DNA of 64,000 nucleotides from Streptomyces albidoflavus (lineage in GTDB: Bacteria; Actinomycetota; Actinomycetes; Streptomycetales; Streptomycetaceae), in contig NZ_JOII01000007.1 in the NCBI RefSeq assembly GCF_000719955.1, forward strand, positions 247,939 to 311,938. The letters are read 5' to 3'. This document shows, one piece after another, positions 60,541 through 64,000 of this stretch. The position numbers and the translations under genes are program-made. Position 1 is the first letter of the stretch, and each line of letters starts with the position of its first letter. The notes under the pieces are model-generated. The model made no database searches. It worked only from the letters and a program-made list of their open reading frames with translations, and had not been told where the DNA came from.

Positions 60541-62865
60541 ATGCGCACCGAGGATTCCCTCCCGGACGTGAGGGACGTCCTGGCCGCTGTGGCCACGGGC
60601 CTGTGGCGCTGGGACAACGCGAGAGGCGTCGTCACCATCGACGCGGAGGCAGCCCGGCTCCTGGGGCTGCCCGAGGAGGCGGCGGTCCTCCCCGAGACGG
60701 TCGTCCGCGCCCGCTTCCACCCCGTCGACTGGAACGAGATCAACGGCGTCGTCTCCCTCGCCCTGACCGAGGGCACCCTCGCCGAGGTCCGGCTGCGGGT
60801 CATGGACGGCGAGGGCCGCGTCCTGCGGACCGTACGCAGCCGGTCCAAGCCGGAGCGGATCGGGCCCGAGCGGCGGGATGTGCTGCTCACCGGCACGCTT
60901 CAGGAGGCCAGCGAGCCGCCGGCGGGCGCGCGGGCGGCGGTCACCGGGGACTGGCGGCGCTCGCGCGAGGCTTTCCTGCTGGACGCGGGCCGCGCCCTGG
61001 CCGAGGCCCGTTCGACGGACGAGGTGCTGCGGGTGGCGGCGGGCCTGTCCATGCCGGGGTTCTCCCCGGACGGCCTCGCGGTCTTCGGCGTCGAGGGCGA
61101 GCGGCTCACCGTGGTCGGCCACCACGGCCAGAACAACGGTGACGAGGAGCCCTTCCTCGACATGACGCTGGAGACCTCCTACCCGGCCGCCGACGTGGTC
61201 CGCACCGGCCGCGCCGTCTACCTCTCCTCCCCGGACGAGTACCGCGAGCGCTACCCGCTGACCTGGCCCCTCGCCAGCCGCTTCGACCGGCAGTCCTGGG
61301 CGTTCCTGCCCCTGGTGGCCGGCGGCCGCACCATCGGCGCGTGGATGGCCGCCTTCACGTACCGGGTCTACTTCACCCCCGACGAGCGCTCCGTCCTCAC
61401 CACCGTCGCCCGCATGCTCGCCCAGGCCCTCTCCCGCGCGGGCGACGCCGAATCGGCCCGCGAGCTGACCGACGGCCTCCAGCGCACCATGCTGCCGACG
61501 CTGGGCCCCTCCGTCGCGGGCATGAGCGTCGCCGCCCGCTACATCCCGACCGGCGGCGGCCTCCAGGTCGGCGGCGACTGGTACGACATGATCCCGCTGC
61601 CCGGCGCCGCCCACGGCGAGGAGACCGGCGGCACCCAGCGCTACGCCTTCGTCATCGGCGACGTCCAGGGCCACGACATCCGCGCGGCGGGGCTGATGGG
61701 CCAACTCCGCATCGCCCTGCGCGCCTACGCCGCCGAGGGCCACCGCCCCGACGCCGTCCTCGCCCGCGCCACCCGCTTCCTCTCCGGCATCATGACCTCC
61801 CGGATCTACGGCTCCTCCGGCGGCAGCAACAAGGGCGAGGACGGCGCCCTGCCCGTCGACGAGTACGCCGACCTGCGCTTCGCCACCTGCCTGTACATCG
61901 AGGCCGACCCGTCGACCGGCGTCCTGGAGGTGGCCCGCGCCGGCCACCCCGACCCGGTCATCCGGATGCCCGACGGCACCGTCCTGCTCCGCCCCACCAC
62001 GGGCGGGCTGCCGCTCGGGATCGACCCGGACGCCGACTACCCCATCACCCGGATCGTCCTCGAACCGGGGGAAACGATCATGCTGTGCACCGACGGCATG
62101 ATCGAGACGGGCGGCCACGACTTCGCCACCGGCTTCGACCGGGTCCGCGCCGTCATGGAACGCCCCGGGCCCCCGGCGGCCGACGAGGCCGACGGGCAGC
62201 TCCACGACCCGCTCAGCGGCGACGGCCTCGAAGACCTCGCCGACCGGCTCGTCCAGGCCGTCCACGGCCCCTCCTCGTACCACCGGCCGGGCCCGCTGGT
62301 GGACCGGCGCGAGGACGACATCGCGGTGCTCCTCATGCACCGGGACCTGCACGCCACCGGCGGCCCCGTCACCGCCGGGCGGCGGACCGTCGTCACCATC
62401 CGGCAGGACGAGGGCGAGCGGATCTCCGAGGCCCGCCAGCAGTTGCGCGCCGTCATGCACGACTGGGCCGACGAGGACCAGGTCGACTCGGCCGTGCTGC
62501 TCCTCTCCGAGCTGCTCACCAACGTCCTCGTGCACACCGACGGCGACGGGCTGCTCGCCGCCGAACTCCTCGGCCCGCCCGGCTCGCGCCGCCTGCGCGT
62601 CGAGGTCTCCGACCCCAGCGACGACCTCCCGCACAAGCGCGCCCCCGGCGAACTGGCCTCCTCGGGCCGCGGCCTGGTCCTGCTCGACCTGCTCGCCGAC
62701 TCCTGGGGCGTGGACCCGCAGGGCTCGGGCAAGTGCATCTGGTTCGAGATGGCCGAGCACGAGCCGGGCGAGAAGGGCGAGGACGCCGAGGAGGCCGAGG
62801 ACGCGGTCCCGGAGCTGGACGAAGCCGCCCTCGACCGGCTGGCGGAGGCCGCCGAGAACCTCTGA
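60541..62865 (+). CDS. PAS-GAF-PP2C-HATPase multidomain regulatory phosphatase
   Basis: A 774-residue protein. A PAS-like domain spans about residues 5-95 (LWRWDNARGVVTID), GAF about 140-290 (MPGFSPDGLAVFGVEGERL). A SpoIIE PP2C domain spans about 320-560 (VGGDWYDMIPL, VIGDVQGHDIRAAGLM, MLCTDGMIETGGHD), followed by a HATPase anti-sigma-kinase-like domain at about 600-735 (LLSELLTNVLVHTDG, ASSGRGLVLLDLLA). This is the Streptomyces type that combines phosphatase and kinase of a partner-switching system in one chain. No SD is visible; AATAAAGT 6 nt upstream suggests a leaderless message. Confidence 0.93.
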   Translation: MRTEDSLPDVRDVLAAVATGLWRWDNARGVVTIDAEAARLLGLPEEAAVLPETVVRARFHPVDWNEINGVVSLALTEGTLAEVRLRVMDGEGRVLRTVRSRSKPERIGPERRDVLLTGTLQEASEPPAGARAAVTGDWRRSREAFLLDAGRALAEARSTDEVLRVAAGLSMPGFSPDGLAVFGVEGERLTVVGHHGQNNGDEEPFLDMTLETSYPAADVVRTGRAVYLSSPDEYRERYPLTWPLASRFDRQSWAFLPLVAGGRTIGAWMAAFTYRVYFTPDERSVLTTVARMLAQALSRAGDAESARELTDGLQRTMLPTLGPSVAGMSVAARYIPTGGGLQVGGDWYDMIPLPGAAHGEETGGTQRYAFVIGDVQGHDIRAAGLMGQLRIALRAYAAEGHRPDAVLARATRFLSGIMTSRIYGSSGGSNKGEDGALPVDEYADLRFATCLYIEADPSTGVLEVARAGHPDPVIRMPDGTVLLRPTTGGLPLGIDPDADYPITRIVLEPGETIMLCTDGMIETGGHDFATGFDRVRAVMERPGPPAADEADGQLHDPLSGDGLEDLADRLVQAVHGPSSYHRPGPLVDRREDDIAVLLMHRDLHATGGPVTAGRRTVVTIRQDEGERISEARQQLRAVMHDWADEDQVDSAVLLLSELLTNVLVHTDGDGLLAAELLGPPGSRRLRVEVSDPSDDLPHKRAPGELASSGRGLVLLDLLADSWGVDPQGSGKCIWFEMAEHEPGEKGEDAEEAEDAVPELDEAALDRLAEAAENL

Positions 62866-62875
62866 GCCCGGCCGG

Positions 62876-63979
62876 TCAGAGGGTGCCGGGCTCGCCGCCG
62901 ACGGGCCCCGCGCCCGCCGCCGTGGCCCCGCTCCCGCCCCCGTACCGCTCGCGCAGCTCCGCGACGATGCCGAAGGCGGCCGCGGTGGCCGGCACCGCGA
63001 GGAGCACGCCGATCACCCCGCCGACCGTCGCCCCCGCCGTGATCGCCACCAGCACCACCGCCGGGTGCATCTGCACGGTGCGGCTCTGGATCACCGGCTG
63101 GAGCACGTTGCCCTCCAGCATCTGCACCAGGAAGATCACCAGCAGCGTCCAGGCCGCGATCACCACCCCCCGGTCGGCGAGGGCCACCAGCACCGCCAGC
63201 ACCCCGGAGACGAACGCCCCCAGGTACGGGATGTACGCGCCGATGAAGACCAGCGCCCCCAGCCCGGCCGCCCCCGGCACACCGAGGAGGAGCAGGCCGA
63301 TCGTGGTGAGGACGCCGTCGATCAGGGCGATCATGGTCGTCCCCCGCATGAACCCCTCGACGGCCCGGTAGGCCCGCCGCCCGATCGCCTCGGTGATCTC
63401 GCCGACGTGGCCGGGCGCCATCGTGCGCAGCGACCCCACGACCCGGTCCCCGTCCCGGATGAAGAAGAAGACCAGCAGCACCGCCAGCACCCCCATGGCC
63501 CCCGCCTGCGCGACCAGGCCGAGCCCGCTGATCACCCCCGAGGCCGCGGGCCCGCCGAACCGGTCGAAGAGCTCCCGCGCGTTCGACGCCAGGTCGTCCA
63601 GCGAAGCCTCGTCGGCCCCCAGGAACCCGGCGACGTCCTGCGCCGCCAGCTTCGCCGAGGCGACGATCTGGTCACCCGAGTCGACCAGCGCCAGCACCAC
63701 GATGTACGTCGCCCCGCCCACCACCACCAGCACCGCCGCGCAGGTCAGCCCCGCCGCCAGCGACCGCTGCACCCGCATCCTCAACAGCCGCCGGTGCAAG
63801 GGGGTCAGCAGCGCCGTCCCCAGCAGCGCCAGCAGCACCGGGATCACCGCCGCCCGGAACAGCACGCACAGCCACACCGCCACCCACGCCACCCCGGTCA
63901 CCAGCAGCAGCACCACACACCACCCCGCGACCCGCACCGCCCCCTCGGGCAGCACCCCCGCTCCCCACCCCGGCCCCAC
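62876..63979 (-). CDS. AI-2E-family permease (possibly 5' truncated)
   Basis: A protein of at least 367 residues with about eight helices, matching the AI-2E/YdiK/PerM family: FRAAVIPVLLALLGTALLTP, VFFFIRDGDRV, GVPGAAGLGALVFIGAYIPY and LEGNVLQPVIQSRTVQMHP. Members transport diverse solutes or signals; the name is historical. The frame is open to the right edge, so the GTG at 63979 is only the first visible start and the gene may extend beyond the window. Confidence 0.88.
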   Translation of the reverse strand: MGPGWGAGVLPEGAVRVAGWCVVLLLVTGVAWVAVWLCVLFRAAVIPVLLALLGTALLTPLHRRLLRMRVQRSLAAGLTCAAVLVVVGGATYIVVLALVDSGDQIVASAKLAAQDVAGFLGADEASLDDLASNARELFDRFGGPAASGVISGLGLVAQAGAMGVLAVLLVFFFIRDGDRVVGSLRTMAPGHVGEITEAIGRRAYRAVEGFMRGTTMIALIDGVLTTIGLLLLGVPGAAGLGALVFIGAYIPYLGAFVSGVLAVLVALADRGVVIAAWTLLVIFLVQMLEGNVLQPVIQSRTVQMHPAVVLVAITAGATVGGVIGVLLAVPATAAAFGIVAELRERYGGGSGATAAGAGPVGGEPGTL

Positions 63980-64000
63980 CCCGCCCCCGCCCTCGCCACC

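Overview
The window is high-GC actinobacterial DNA, almost certainly Streptomyces. Supporting signs are very strong third-position GC, GTG/ATG starts with GGAG-type ribosome sites, ATGA stop/start couplings, several apparently leaderless promoters, a rare TTA codon in a regulator, and Streptomyces-type parS palindromes (GTTTCACGTGAAAC). Six parS or near-parS sites lie in two clusters, and core genes (dcd, metG, aspS, tRNA-Gly) are present, so this is probably chromosome core within a few hundred kb of oriC. I see no insertion sequence, prophage or CRISPR array.

Layout. 1-3.8 kb: the end of a nonribosomal peptide synthetase (adenylation, carrier, thioesterase domains), an MbtH-like helper and a DrrAB-type ABC exporter; the rest of this cluster lies left of the window. 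3.8-10 kb: sensor-domain and HAAS-type membrane proteins, a PadR repressor with its own palindrome, an MFS exporter, small membrane proteins and an ECF sigma factor with a SnoaL-like tail. 10-18 kb: tRNA-Gly, a zinc-ribbon protein, dcd, a phosphoribosyltransferase, a YIP1 protein and three tandem secreted FG-GAP beta-propeller proteins. 18-22.6 kb: a membrane Fe-S oxidoreductase, an esterase, and a divergent candidate small RNA with C-rich hairpin loops (6C-like).

22.6-25.8 kb: an operon-like set encoding an HTH regulator, an ImmA/IrrE metalloprotease, a MAB_1171c-type membrane protein and a PAP2-like protein. 25.9-30.5 kb: a Nudix hydrolase, then a divergent locus with a TTA-containing XRE regulator facing two small proteins, a radical SAM/SPASM enzyme, a 45-residue candidate precursor peptide and a phosphotransferase-fold protein. 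This looks like an uncharacterised RiPP-type system and is the strongest discovery candidate. 30.5-40 kb: two MarR regulators with a DHA2 exporter, metG, a vWA protein, and a PhoX-family phosphatase behind a probable PHO box. 40-48 kb: membrane proteins, parS cluster 1, an NAD(P)-binding reductase, a SpoIIE phosphatase, a zinc alcohol dehydrogenase, a CsoR-family repressor lacking the copper-binding His, and an NfeD/flotillin pair with parS cluster 2 between the two genes. 48-64 kb: an alpha/beta hydrolase, an LCP protein, a molybdate uptake set (fused ModBC, ModA, molybdenum-binding regulator), YunG, HD, GT2 and GNAT proteins, aspS, a multidomain PP2C phosphatase and an AI-2E-type permease running to the right edge.

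All functional calls come from reading the sequence. No database search was run, and start codons were chosen from ribosome sites, overlaps and family starts as stated in each entry.
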